Below, piece by piece: positions 55,393 to 63,038 of a stretch of 64,000 nt of DNA. The position numbers and the translations under genes are program-made. Under the pieces are notes generated by a model. It did not search any database. It was not told where the DNA came from and saw only the letters and a program-made list of their open reading frames with translations. The DNA comes from Prevotella sp. (GTDB taxonomy: Bacteria > Bacteroidota > Bacteroidia > Bacteroidales > Bacteroidaceae): positions 205,707 to 269,706 of the forward strand of contig JAFYJN010000085.1 in assembly GCA_017538105.1 (NCBI GenBank). The letters run 5' to 3'. Numbering within the stretch: position 1 is the first letter of the stretch; each line of letters starts with the position of its first letter.

Positions 55393-55409
55393 CCCTCCCA
55401 AAGGGAGGG
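55393..55409. repeat. CCCTCCC/GGGAGGG palindrome
   Basis: Perfect 7-base inverted repeat (55393-55399, 55403-55409) with loop AAA, the same sequence as at 54374-54390, beyond the stop of the GYF-like gene. Confidence 0.85.
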
Positions 55410-55414
55410 GGTGT

Positions 55415-55526
55415 GAAAAGGTGAGAGGTGAGAGAATACCTTAGAACACTAAACACTCAACACTGAACACTCAACACTAAACTCTCAACACTAAACTCTC
55501 AACACTAAACTCTCAACACTCAACAC
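55415..55526. repeat. Long AACACTC/AACTCTC heptamer array
   Basis: About fourteen 7-base units, first gtgagag type, then a switch of strand sense to aacacta, aacactc and aactctc. It fills the whole spacer between the convergent GYF-like and endonuclease-family genes. Confidence 0.95.
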
Positions 55527-56464
55527 TATAGGTGGAACCGTGCTACGAGGGGGAGGTGGTCGCTGAAACCGCGCTGATGGCGTTTGCCCACATAGGTGCG
55601 CTTGGGTTGTTTGCCCCCATATTTCTTATCGTCAGATAAGAGGAAGGGAGCGTCGAAGATAAAACAGTCCTCCAAACGCGCCGCCATGGAAGGACTGGCA
55701 AAAATATGGTCAAGACTACCCCACTTGCCCTGAAATTTATAGGTGCCCTTGGCTCCATGTGAGCCTTGGGCATCTTTAGATATATGCACGAGGTCATGAC
55801 CACGCAAGAACACTGGCGCAGGGTCGTCAGCATAGTCGTTGAAATCGCCCGCGATGATGATGTCGGGATTGTCGTGACATTGTCGCAGAGAGTCGACGGC
55901 CATGGCGATACGTTGTGCCACCTTGTCGCGATATGCCCTGTGGGCGGCTCCTCCCACCCTACTGGGCGCATGCACCACGAACACATGTAGCGTGTCGCCC
56001 CCGACGGTCAGTCCCTCGGCATAGAGAATGTCGCGTGTGGCGTGACTGTTCCCCACCGGCTCCACACGCATCGTGTCATAGCAGATAAGTTGGAAGGAGA
56101 ACGGTGAATAGAGCAGTGCCACATCGATGCCACGCTCGTCGTCCGACTCGGTCATGATATAATCATAGCGTGCCGAACGAAGCAACGAACGGCGCGTGAG
56201 ATCGCGGAGCACCGAGTCGTTCTCCACCTCACACAATGCCACCATGTCGGGCAAGGCCCACTCCTCCTCGCCACCGCAAGCCACGATTTCCTGCGCTATG
56301 GCATTCACCTTTCGCCAATAGCGGTTGGCGTCCCATCGGCGGTCCGAAGTGGGCAGGTATTCATAGTCGTTCTTCCCCTCGTCGTGTTGGTAGTCGAAGA
56401 GGTTTTCGCAGTTCAGTTCCACGAACGTGAAAAGAGCCGCCAAGAGCGCATTTAGGAAAGTCAT
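55526..56464 (-). CDS. Endonuclease/exonuclease/phosphatase-family protein
   Basis: A 312-residue exported EEP-fold hydrolase. An N-terminal hydrophobic stretch (residues 1-17) acts as a signal; ELNCENLFDY (17-26) is the family's first metal-binding motif, VALCEVEND (84-92) supplies Glu, VVHAPSRVG is near 170, AGDFNDYADDP near 205, and the final GFSDHLPLVARF gives the catalytic Asp-His. The substrate may be nucleic acid or phospholipid. It overlaps the EamA transporter gene by 4 bases, so it is at the 3-prime end of the aromatic operon, although no functional link is evident. Confidence 0.86.
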   Translation of the reverse strand: MTFLNALLAALFTFVELNCENLFDYQHDEGKNDYEYLPTSDRRWDANRYWRKVNAIAQEIVACGGEEEWALPDMVALCEVENDSVLRDLTRRSLLRSARYDYIMTESDDERGIDVALLYSPFSFQLICYDTMRVEPVGNSHATRDILYAEGLTVGGDTLHVFVVHAPSRVGGAAHRAYRDKVAQRIAMAVDSLRQCHDNPDIIIAGDFNDYADDPAPVFLRGHDLVHISKDAQGSHGAKGTYKFQGKWGSLDHIFASPSMAARLEDCFIFDAPFLLSDDKKYGGKQPKRTYVGKRHQRGFSDHLPLVARFHL

Positions 56465-57393
56465 GACGTAGGAGCGATTTTCGTTTTGTCAGCCAGGAAC
56501 ATTCCCGTGAGGATGAGGACGGCGCCTAACAAGAAAAAGACGGTGATAGTCTCGTTGAGGAACCACCATGCGAAGAGGATGGTCGTGATGGGGTTGAAAT
56601 AGACCCAGTTGGTGGCCACCACCGGTCCCAGCCTACGCATCACCCAATTCCATGTGAGGAAACATACCATCGAGGCCACGATGCCGAGGTAAAGGAGATT
56701 GCCCCAGACGACAGAACTGTCAAAGGCCTGGATATTAAGTGGTTGTCTGCTGAACAAGAGATAAGGAACGATGGTGACGAGACCATAGAAGAACACCTTG
56801 CGAGTGATGAGGAAGATGTCGTAGTGTCGCAACGCCTGTTTCATCAGCAGTGAATAGAATGCCCATGCCAGACACGCCACGAAAGCCAGGGCATCGCCCA
56901 ACGGCGACAGGTGGAGCACGAAATGTCCATTGAGCACCACCGTGGCCATGCCCAACAATGCGATGAACGAGCCCAGCATTTGCATCTTCGTCACCTTCTC
57001 GTCACGATAGACTGCCGCGATGAAGAACATGGCAAAGAGCGGACATGAGCATACGATGAGTGAAGTGTTCGTGGCCGTGGTATGGTTGAGCGCCTCGTTT
57101 TCGGCCAGGAAATAGAGCGACCCCCCTGTTACGCCCAAGGCCACCATCAACAGTTCGTCGCGCCACCGCTTCATGCTCGACCATGTCGGTCGGTTTGTCG
57201 CAGTATGTTTTCGACGCACCAATGGCATCAGTCCCAGCATGAGCACATAGGCCATGGTAAAGCGGAGCGTAAAAATCCAAGCCGGCGTGAGTCCATGAAG
57301 GAGCAGCACCTTCGTACTCACAAAGGTAGTGCCCCAGATGGCTACGGTGAAGAAAGCCACGAGGTGAGCCCATGCCCGGTTGGTCTCTCGCAT
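56461..57393 (-). CDS. EamA/DMT-family transporter, possible aromatic amino acid exporter
   Basis: A 310-residue permease with ten predicted membrane helices in two EamA halves (residues about 10-140 and 155-305). It begins 5 bases after the stop of tyrA in the same operon as the Phe/Tyr enzymes, as expected for an exporter of aromatic amino acids or their precursors such as YddG. Alternatives are nucleoside or other metabolite export; the substrate is inferred only from context. Confidence 0.85.
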   Translation of the reverse strand: MRETNRAWAHLVAFFTVAIWGTTFVSTKVLLLHGLTPAWIFTLRFTMAYVLMLGLMPLVRRKHTATNRPTWSSMKRWRDELLMVALGVTGGSLYFLAENEALNHTTATNTSLIVCSCPLFAMFFIAAVYRDEKVTKMQMLGSFIALLGMATVVLNGHFVLHLSPLGDALAFVACLAWAFYSLLMKQALRHYDIFLITRKVFFYGLVTIVPYLLFSRQPLNIQAFDSSVVWGNLLYLGIVASMVCFLTWNWVMRRLGPVVATNWVYFNPITTILFAWWFLNETITVFFLLGAVLILTGMFLADKTKIAPTS

Positions 57394-57397
57394 AGTG

Positions 57398-58192
57398 TCA
57401 GCGTTTGATTTCTATGTCACGCCTGACGTTGTCGCGTATCTTTTTGAGGTAGGCGGCCATACCGTCAGAATCTTTATTGTCGATGATTTCCAACAACTGC
57501 TTCAACTCAGTGCGTATTTGCGCCACCTGACCGCTGGTATAGGGGTTGAAAAGCACCTCCTGCAACAGGAAATCGTCCTCGTTGAGCACTCCCTTGGCGA
57601 TACGCATGTGTCGTTTGAACGTGGTTCCCGGCGCATCCTGATGTTTCATCACGGCTGCAAAGACAAAGGTCGAGACAAAAGGGATACTCAGCGAATAAGC
57701 CACTGTGCGGTCATGCTCCTCGAAGTCATATTCATAGATATTCAGTCCGAGACGTGAATAGAGGTCCTTGAAGAAGATACGTCCCATGTAGTCACCCTCG
57801 GTGATGATGATGGCGTTCTCCTCCGACAGTTGTTGCAGGTTGGCGAAGGTGGGACCGAACATCGGGTGCGACGACACATATCTGCGCCCAGTGCTCTCAT
57901 AATAGTCTTTCAGGCCGGTCTTCACCGAAGCGATGTCGCTGATGATACAGTCGTGTGGCAAATAAGGCAACACCTCGTTGAATGCCACGATGGTGTATTT
58001 CACCGTCACCGCATTGATGACCAGTTCGGGTTGAAACGCCTCAATCTCTTCCAGTTTGGTGAAACGCTGTGTGTTGTAGGTGAAACGCATACGCTTGGGG
58101 TCTTTCTCAAAAACCGCCGTTTCATGGTCGAAACTAAGCAGGTCGAGGAAGAAACTGCCCATCTTTCCTGCGCCTAATACTAGGATTTTCAT
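57398..58192 (-). CDS. tyrA: Prephenate dehydrogenase
   Basis: A 264-residue NAD(P)-dependent enzyme that converts prephenate to 4-hydroxyphenylpyruvate for tyrosine. The start at 58192 places the Rossmann motif VLGAGKMGSFF directly at the N-terminus; the frame extends 12 codons upstream without family sequence. IISDIASVKTGLKDYY near 92-107 and SSHPMFGPTF near 117 are family motifs; EEHDRTVAYSLSIPF is the substrate-binding part. No ACT domain is attached. Fourth gene of the aromatic operon after DAHP synthase-chorismate mutase. Confidence 0.93.
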   Translation of the reverse strand: MKILVLGAGKMGSFFLDLLSFDHETAVFEKDPKRMRFTYNTQRFTKLEEIEAFQPELVINAVTVKYTIVAFNEVLPYLPHDCIISDIASVKTGLKDYYESTGRRYVSSHPMFGPTFANLQQLSEENAIIITEGDYMGRIFFKDLYSRLGLNIYEYDFEEHDRTVAYSLSIPFVSTFVFAAVMKHQDAPGTTFKRHMRIAKGVLNEDDFLLQEVLFNPYTSGQVAQIRTELKQLLEIIDNKDSDGMAAYLKKIRDNVRRDIEIKR

Positions 58193-58220
58193 TGTATTTA
58201 ATATAAAGCCCCCCTCTAAC

Positions 58221-58279
58221 TCCCCCAAGGGGAAGAATAATTACTTTGTGAGGTATTCACGCCCTCCCCTCGGGGAGGG
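58221..58279. repeat. Two CCCTCCCC/GGGGAGGG palindromes in the tyrA leader
   Basis: TCCCC (58221-58225)/GGGGA (58229-58233), then CCCTCCCC (58262-58269)/GGGGAGGG (58272-58279), in the 104-base gap between the DAHP synthase gene and tyrA. Confidence 0.85.
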
Positions 58280-58296
58280 ATGGGGAAGGGGTTACG

Positions 58297-59361
58297 TTAC
58301 TGATTAATAATTTCCATTTGCTGACGCACACTCTCCTCGTGCACACTCTCGAAGATTTTCTTCACGAAGTCGGTGCCCATGCCGCAGAGCGCGCCCTGTG
58401 CTCCGCGTTTGTCGAGTATCTCACTGTAACGGATGTGTTGAAGCACCGTCATGTTGTGCTCTTTTTTGTACTGTCCTATCTCGCGGCATACCCTCATGCG
58501 CTGAGCCAGCAGATTCATCAGTTGGTTGTCCAACTCGTCAATCTGCTTGCGCAATTCGTGTATGCCCTCGGTGGTCACCGTCTCGTCACGGATGACGAGC
58601 AGTGAGAGGATATAGTCGAGCACGTCGGGCGTCACCTGTTGCGAAGCATCGCTCCACGCCTTGTCGGGGTCGCAGTGGCTCTCCACTATCAGACCGTCGG
58701 CACCCAGGTCGAGGGCCTGCTGACAGAGCGGTGCCACCAGTTCGCGTTTGCCACCGATATGACTGGGGTCGCAGATGATGGGCATATCGGGGATGCGTCG
58801 GCGCAACTCGATGGGTATCTGCCACATCGGCAGGTTGCGGTATATCTTCTTGTCGTAGCTGGAGAAACCACGGTGTATGGCTCCCAGATGAGTGACACCA
58901 GCCTGGTTGAGTCGTTCGAGCGCTCCTATCCACAGTTCGAGGTCGGGATTGACGGGGTTTTTCACGAACACGGGGGTTTTGCAACCGCGCAGGGCATCAG
59001 CAAGAGCCTGCATGGCAAAGGGGTTGGCTGTTGTGCGGGCACCAATCCAGAGGATGTCGATGCCGTATTTCATGGCCAGTTCCACATGTTCGGGAGTGGC
59101 CACCTCGGTGGCTACCAACATACCCGTTTCTTTCTGTACCCGTTGCAGCCATGGGAGAGCTTTCTCGCCATGACCTTCGAAGCCACCGGGTTTGGTGCGC
59201 GGTTTCCACACGCCCGCCCTGAAGTTATGGCATCCTTTCGAGGCCAGTTGTTTGGCCGTGGTCATCACTTGCTCTTCCGATTCCGCCGAGCATGGTCCCG
59301 CGATAACGAAAGGTCGTTCATTGTCGCTGGGCAGTTTGATTGATTGAAGTTCCAGTTCCAT
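58297..59361 (-). CDS. Fused DAHP synthase - chorismate mutase
   Basis: A 354-residue bifunctional enzyme. Residues 1-260 are a 3-deoxy-7-phosphoheptulonate synthase (FVIAGPCSAESEEQV, residues 18-32; FRAGVWKPRTKPGGFEG; GIDILWIGARTTANPF; ICDPSHIGGKRELV near 195). Residues 265-354 are an AroQ-type chorismate mutase (LRKQIDELDNQLMNLLAQRM). The chorismate mutase end may also regulate the synthase, as in B. subtilis AroA(G) though with reversed domain order. It opens and channels the Phe/Tyr route and is the third gene of the attenuated operon. Confidence 0.95.
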   Translation of the reverse strand: MELELQSIKLPSDNERPFVIAGPCSAESEEQVMTTAKQLASKGCHNFRAGVWKPRTKPGGFEGHGEKALPWLQRVQKETGMLVATEVATPEHVELAMKYGIDILWIGARTTANPFAMQALADALRGCKTPVFVKNPVNPDLELWIGALERLNQAGVTHLGAIHRGFSSYDKKIYRNLPMWQIPIELRRRIPDMPIICDPSHIGGKRELVAPLCQQALDLGADGLIVESHCDPDKAWSDASQQVTPDVLDYILSLLVIRDETVTTEGIHELRKQIDELDNQLMNLLAQRMRVCREIGQYKKEHNMTVLQHIRYSEILDKRGAQGALCGMGTDFVKKIFESVHEESVRQQMEIINQ

Positions 59362-59545
59362 ATATTGAGTGTTTAGTGTTGAGGGTTGAGTGTTTAGTGT
59401 TGAAGGGTGAATGTTGAGGGGTGAGGGGTAAATGTTGAGCGATGAACGATGAGCGATAGGAATTGTGCCGCAAGAACACTAAACACTAAACACTCAACAT
59501 TGAAAAATTCTTCATCGCCGCAGGCGACCATTAAAAATTCAACAT
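59362..59545 (+). repeat. Long GAGTGTT/GAGGGTT heptamer array and its complement
   Basis: Bases 59362-59455 contain about thirteen 7-base units (gagtgtt, tagtgtt, gagggtt, gaatgtt, gagcgat, gaacgat). Bases 59475-59545 contain the complementary class (aacacta, aacactc, attcaac). The array fills the spacer between the aminotransferase and DAHP synthase genes and so is transcribed within the operon; the two senses could fold on each other. Confidence 0.92.
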
Positions 59546-60733
59546 TCAAAATTCAACATTCATAATTCTCTCTTTCGCTTCTGCTATTTTTTCGTCCTTG
59601 GCGCAGAGCGAGATGCGGATGTAGCGTTCGCCACGTGAGCCGAAGATGAAGCCGGGAGTGATGAACACCCGTGCCTCATGGAGCACCCGCTCCGTCAACT
59701 CCTCGGCATTGGCATAACGGTCGGGAATACGCCCCCAAAGGAACATACCCACCTGCGCGGGGTCGAAAGAACAGCCCAAGGTGGTCATAATCTGTTCCGC
59801 CAAGGCGCGGCGCCGACGATAGGTGTCGACGTTGGCCATGCGGTGCCACTCGTCGTCGTTGTGGTATGCTTCCGCCGCCGCCAGCTGAATGCCTCGGAAC
59901 GTGCCCGAGTCGATGTTGCTCTTCACCTTGAGAATCCACGAGATGAACGTGCTGTTGGTGGCGCACAGTCCCACGCGCCATCCCGGCATGTTATGGCTTT
60001 TTGACATCGAGTTGAACTCGATGCAACAGTCTTTGGCACCATCCACCTGTAGCAGCGACAGCGGCTGTTCATTGAGAATGAACGAATAAGGGTTGTCGTT
60101 TACCACCACGATGCTGTGCTCCTTGGCAAAGCGAACCAGCCGCTCGTAGGTTTCCCTCCTCGCAGCGCCTCCCGTAGGCATATTGGGATAGTTGGTCCAC
60201 ATCAGTTTCACGCCCAAAAGGTCCATGCTCTCCAGTTGCTCGAAATCAGGTTGCCACCCATCATCCTCACGCAGGTCATAGTTCACCACCTGTGTGCCGA
60301 GCAGTTTGCTCAATGACGTGTAGGTGGGATAGCCAGGGTTGGGCACGAGCACCTTGTCGCCGGGATTGGCGAAGGCCAACGTCACATGCAATATTCCCTC
60401 TTTCGAGCCGATGAGCGGCAGGATTTCCGTTTTCGGATCAAGGCTCACGTCATACCACCGTTTGTAGAAATAGGCCATCGCCTCGCGCAGTTCGGGCGTG
60501 CCCATCGTGGGTTGGTATCCGTGGGCACCAGGTTGCTGCGCTACCTCACACAGTCGATGGATGGTCTGTGGCGAGGGAGGCATGTCGGGACTGCCGATAG
60601 CCAGACTGATGATGTCAAACCCTTGTCGGTTGAGTTCGGCCACCTCTTTGAGTTTACGCGAGAAATAGTATTCACTCACCTGACTCAACCTGTCGGCAGG
60701 TCTGATGTCAATATGTTTGTTGTCCAATTTCAT
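59546..60733 (-). CDS. Aminotransferase class I/II of the aromatic operon
   Basis: A 395-residue PLP-dependent aminotransferase, likely converting phenylpyruvate and 4-hydroxyphenylpyruvate to Phe and Tyr, as its neighbours suggest; LL-diaminopimelate or aspartate aminotransferase activity is an alternative. Family motifs are IGSPDMPPSPQTIH near 47, NPGYPTYTSL near 132, WTNYPNMPTGGAA near 175 and the PLP-Lys segment NSMSKSHNMPGWRVG (Lys about 243). It overlaps the pheA end by 26 bases. Confidence 0.88.
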   Translation of the reverse strand: MKLDNKHIDIRPADRLSQVSEYYFSRKLKEVAELNRQGFDIISLAIGSPDMPPSPQTIHRLCEVAQQPGAHGYQPTMGTPELREAMAYFYKRWYDVSLDPKTEILPLIGSKEGILHVTLAFANPGDKVLVPNPGYPTYTSLSKLLGTQVVNYDLREDDGWQPDFEQLESMDLLGVKLMWTNYPNMPTGGAARRETYERLVRFAKEHSIVVVNDNPYSFILNEQPLSLLQVDGAKDCCIEFNSMSKSHNMPGWRVGLCATNSTFISWILKVKSNIDSGTFRGIQLAAAEAYHNDDEWHRMANVDTYRRRRALAEQIMTTLGCSFDPAQVGMFLWGRIPDRYANAEELTERVLHEARVFITPGFIFGSRGERYIRISLCAKDEKIAEAKERIMNVEF

Positions 60734-61550
60734 ATTCTCCTATGATGTTCAATTCCTTGGTCAATGGTGTGATGGCGTCGATGCTCTGTCGGTAACGCGT
60801 GAGGTTGTCGTAGGTCACGTCAACATAGAACATATATTCCCATTCGTGTCCAATGATGGGCAACGACTGTATTTTTGTAAGGTTGATGTTGTAGAAAGAG
60901 AGGATAGTGAGCACCTTAGAAAGCGACCCCTCCTCATGGGGCAACGAGAAGACAAGACTGGCCTTGTTGGCTTTCTCCAAAGGTCTGAGGAAGTCGGCCT
61001 TGCGCGTGTCAGACACTACAAGGAACCGGGTGAAGTTATGTTTGTTGTCCTCGATGGAATCCTCGAGCACCTTCATGCCGTATAGCTTTGCCGCCTCGGC
61101 ATGGCAGATTGCCGCCCATCCCCGGCAGTCCAAGCGTTGAATCATCTCTGCCGCGCCCGCCGTATCTTCATGTTCCACTGCCTTGAGTTGCGGATGGTCG
61201 GCCAGATACCCACGGCACTGCATGAAAGCCACGGGATGGGAATGAACCTCCTGCAACGTCTCCCATGAATCATCGGGCAGGCAACAGATGGAATGGCGTA
61301 TATGCAGCTTATGCTCTCCCACGATGGTCGTTCCCGAAGCGCGCAACAACTCATAGTTATGCAACAGGCTCCCCGCAATGGTATTCTCTATGGCCACCAT
61401 GCCGATGACAGTGGGGTCGCGCTTGATGTTTTCGAACACCTGTTCGAAAGTCGCACAGCAGATGATTTGAATCTGCTGACCTTTGAAATATTCATGGGCG
61501 GCGATGTCGTGGAACGACCCTATGGCACCTTGTATAGCTATTCGTTTCAT
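60708..61550 (-). CDS. pheA: Prephenate dehydratase
   Basis: A 280-residue enzyme that turns prephenate into phenylpyruvate. The N-terminal 180 residues are the dehydratase domain (IQGAIGSFHDIAAHEYF; VIGMVAIENTIAGSLLHNY near 58-76; catalytic Thr region HNFTRFLVVSDT near 170). The C-terminal 90 residues are an ACT domain with the Phe-binding ESRP-like SLPIIGHEWEYMFYVDV segment. It is not fused to chorismate mutase; that activity is in the downstream DAHP synthase fusion. It is the first structural gene after a Phe/Tyr-codon attenuator. Confidence 0.96.
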   Translation of the reverse strand: MKRIAIQGAIGSFHDIAAHEYFKGQQIQIICCATFEQVFENIKRDPTVIGMVAIENTIAGSLLHNYELLRASGTTIVGEHKLHIRHSICCLPDDSWETLQEVHSHPVAFMQCRGYLADHPQLKAVEHEDTAGAAEMIQRLDCRGWAAICHAEAAKLYGMKVLEDSIEDNKHNFTRFLVVSDTRKADFLRPLEKANKASLVFSLPHEEGSLSKVLTILSFYNINLTKIQSLPIIGHEWEYMFYVDVTYDNLTRYRQSIDAITPLTKELNIIGEYEIGQQTY

Positions 61551-61557
61551 TTGCCCG

Positions 61558-61590
61558 AATGTTTAGTGTTGAGTGCTTCGTGTATTGGGG
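61558..61590 (+). repeat. Short GAGTGTT-type heptamer stretch
   Basis: Three to four degenerate 7-base units (gtttagt, gttgagt, gcttcgt) just upstream of pheA within its leader. Confidence 0.5.
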
Positions 61591-61639
61591 GTTGCCCCCA
61601 CTCCTTCACTCCATATTTTCGATTTTCAATCTTCAATAT

Positions 61640-61670
61640 AAAAAGTCCCGTTCACGTTGTGAAGCGGGAC
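61640..61670 (-). terminator. Attenuator terminator in the pheA leader
   Basis: On the minus strand GTCCCGCTTCAC (61659-61670) pairs with GTGAACGGGAC (61645-61655) with one bulged C, followed by a U run (61640-61644). This is an intrinsic terminator inside the operon leader, not at its end. It is mutually exclusive with pairing to the upstream antiterminator strand at 61714-61725. Confidence 0.9.
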
Positions 61671-61701
61671 CTTTATATATTGTTTGTTTTATGTCATTTC
61701 C

Positions 61702-61779
61702 TTATACGCGGCATCCCACTTCACAATTGTTTGCAAAGTAAAAATAGAAGCCGTAAAAGTTAGCATTATATGTTCTCAT
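61702..61779 (-). CDS. Phe/Tyr-rich leader peptide of the aromatic operon
   Basis: A 25-codon reading frame with start ATG at 61777-61779 and stop TAA at 61702-61704. Its centre reads NFYGFYFYF: four Phe (8, 11, 13, 15) and four Tyr (4, 9, 12, 14) within twelve codons. The leader is shorter than usual annotation cut-offs. It lies about 20 bases after the predicted transcription start and precedes the antiterminator/terminator structures and pheA (start 61550). The mechanism is that of classical enterobacterial pheA and pheST attenuators; its use in Bacteroidota is the notable point. Confidence 0.88.
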   Translation of the reverse strand: MRTYNANFYGFYFYFANNCEVGCRV

Positions 61780-61805
61780 TCTTTCGTCTTGTTACGATTT
61801 GGGTG

Positions 61806-61837
61806 CAAAAATATAACATTTTTTCCGTTTACGCAAA
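61806..61837 (-). promoter_or_regulatory. Bacteroidetes-type promoter of the Phe/Tyr operon leader
   Basis: Minus-strand TTTG (61834-61837), 20 bases, TATTTTTG (61806-61813). Placed about 27 bases before the leader-peptide ATG. The rest of the gap, 61838-61993, shows no gene or structure. Confidence 0.82.
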
Positions 61838-61993
61838 CATTTTGCAAGAAAAATATAGAAAAACCTAACAATGGGTATACAATAAGGTAAGAAGCTCTTG
61901 CCTAAAATGCCTGAGGAAAGTGGAGATTACGCACTTCTTGGTCTGTTATCTGACAACATCTTCAAGAAGGTTACATCACACAGTTAGATTCAA

Positions 61994-63013
61994 TCATAAT
62001 ACTCGTTTGACTCCTGGAATCATTCTAACAATCCAGGTCAGGAGGAAGGAGAAGATGGTGGTGACGATTCCAATGAAGAGGAATTTGCCAAAGGCTCCCA
62101 TCCAAATGCCATCCACCATATTCTGAAGCACTAACATCAGTAACAGATGGAACACATAGGCGCCATAGGATTGGGCTGCGCACCACTGCCAGAAGCGGGA
62201 GGTGACATGAACAAATTCGCGGAACAACCATATCAATCCGAAGCTTATGAAGACGCACATCAACGACTCGTAAATGCCAAACCACCGCCAAACAAATGCG
62301 TTCCACGCTCCGTCATCGCGCAGGTAATTGCCAATAGCCAAAGCTATGCCAATAAGCAAAATAGCCAAGCCTACGCCATTGCCCATCTTCTCGAGCCACT
62401 GGAAACGATAGGCCAGGATACCCATCACGAACATCATGACATACTGGAGATAGTGGGCTGGTTCGATAGGCAACGGAATGATGCCAAAAGGCCAAATCCA
62501 ATGGTCTTGAGGACTGACCTGACGGATGAAATAGCTTCCGATGCCCATCACGAGGGCTACTGCAAAAAGCCCTATGATGGTTGGTTTGTAGCCACGCTCC
62601 TTGACAATAGGCGGCACCCATTGACGTATCAGAGCATAAACGAGACAGAACACCAATAGACTCTCGACAAACCACATGTGACCAATCTCCATCTTTCCCG
62701 TCAAGGCACTGTAGATTGAACCCATGAAAAGCAGTGGAATGCCCAATCGGAGAAGCTTCTTCCCGATGAACCGCTTCGTTCCTTGCTTATCGAAACTCCT
62801 TGGTACGAAATAGCCAGAGATAAAAAAGTAGAGTCCCATAAAGAACGCGGCATTTGTAGAGAAGAAATGCCATATCCAAGGTAGCACTTCAGCCGGATTG
62901 GATGGCGTATAGGCCCATCCGCCACCATCACCATAAGCCTGTCCCGCATGATGCATAATCACCAAGACGGTCAGACAAACTTTCAGATTGTCGAGATAAT
63001 AAAGACGTTTCAT
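61994..63013 (-). CDS. Membrane acyltransferase (Acyl_transf_3 family)
   Basis: A 339-residue integral membrane protein with ten predicted helices. It begins RLYYLDNLKVCLTVLVIMHHAGQAYG, the family motif with the catalytic His of the acyltransferase-3 group (HHAGQAYG, residues 21-28), and ends with helices near residues 300-330. Members add acetyl, succinyl or other acyl groups to glycans, lipids or antibiotics. The substrate is not predictable. It lies 26 bases from the TPR gene upstream on the same strand. Confidence 0.88.
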   Translation of the reverse strand: MKRLYYLDNLKVCLTVLVIMHHAGQAYGDGGGWAYTPSNPAEVLPWIWHFFSTNAAFFMGLYFFISGYFVPRSFDKQGTKRFIGKKLLRLGIPLLFMGSIYSALTGKMEIGHMWFVESLLVFCLVYALIRQWVPPIVKERGYKPTIIGLFAVALVMGIGSYFIRQVSPQDHWIWPFGIIPLPIEPAHYLQYVMMFVMGILAYRFQWLEKMGNGVGLAILLIGIALAIGNYLRDDGAWNAFVWRWFGIYESLMCVFISFGLIWLFREFVHVTSRFWQWCAAQSYGAYVFHLLLMLVLQNMVDGIWMGAFGKFLFIGIVTTIFSFLLTWIVRMIPGVKRVL

Positions 63014-63038
63014 GTGACACTTTTATCAAGCCGTCATA

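Larger units (their letters stand above)
61640..61779 (-). promoter_or_regulatory. Transcription attenuator of the Phe/Tyr operon
   Basis: Layout in the RNA: leader peptide with Phe/Tyr codons 8-15; strand 2 UGUGAAGUGGGA (61714-61725), inside codons 19-22; strand 3 UCCCGCUUCACA (61658-61669); strand 4 at 61645-61655 and a U run. Strands 2 and 3 form 12 pairs with one G-U wobble, which would block the 3:4 terminator. A ribosome stalled at uncharged Phe or Tyr codons leaves strand 2 free, giving read-through; a ribosome at the stop codon covers strand 2 and lets the terminator form. Confidence 0.88.

Noticed and set aside
55415-55526. CRISPR array
   Set aside because: Units are 7 bases without spacers, and no cas genes are near.
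58221-58279. Second attenuator in front of tyrA
   Set aside because: The two palindromes have no U run and no leader peptide with Tyr codons is seen; they match the dispersed palindrome family.
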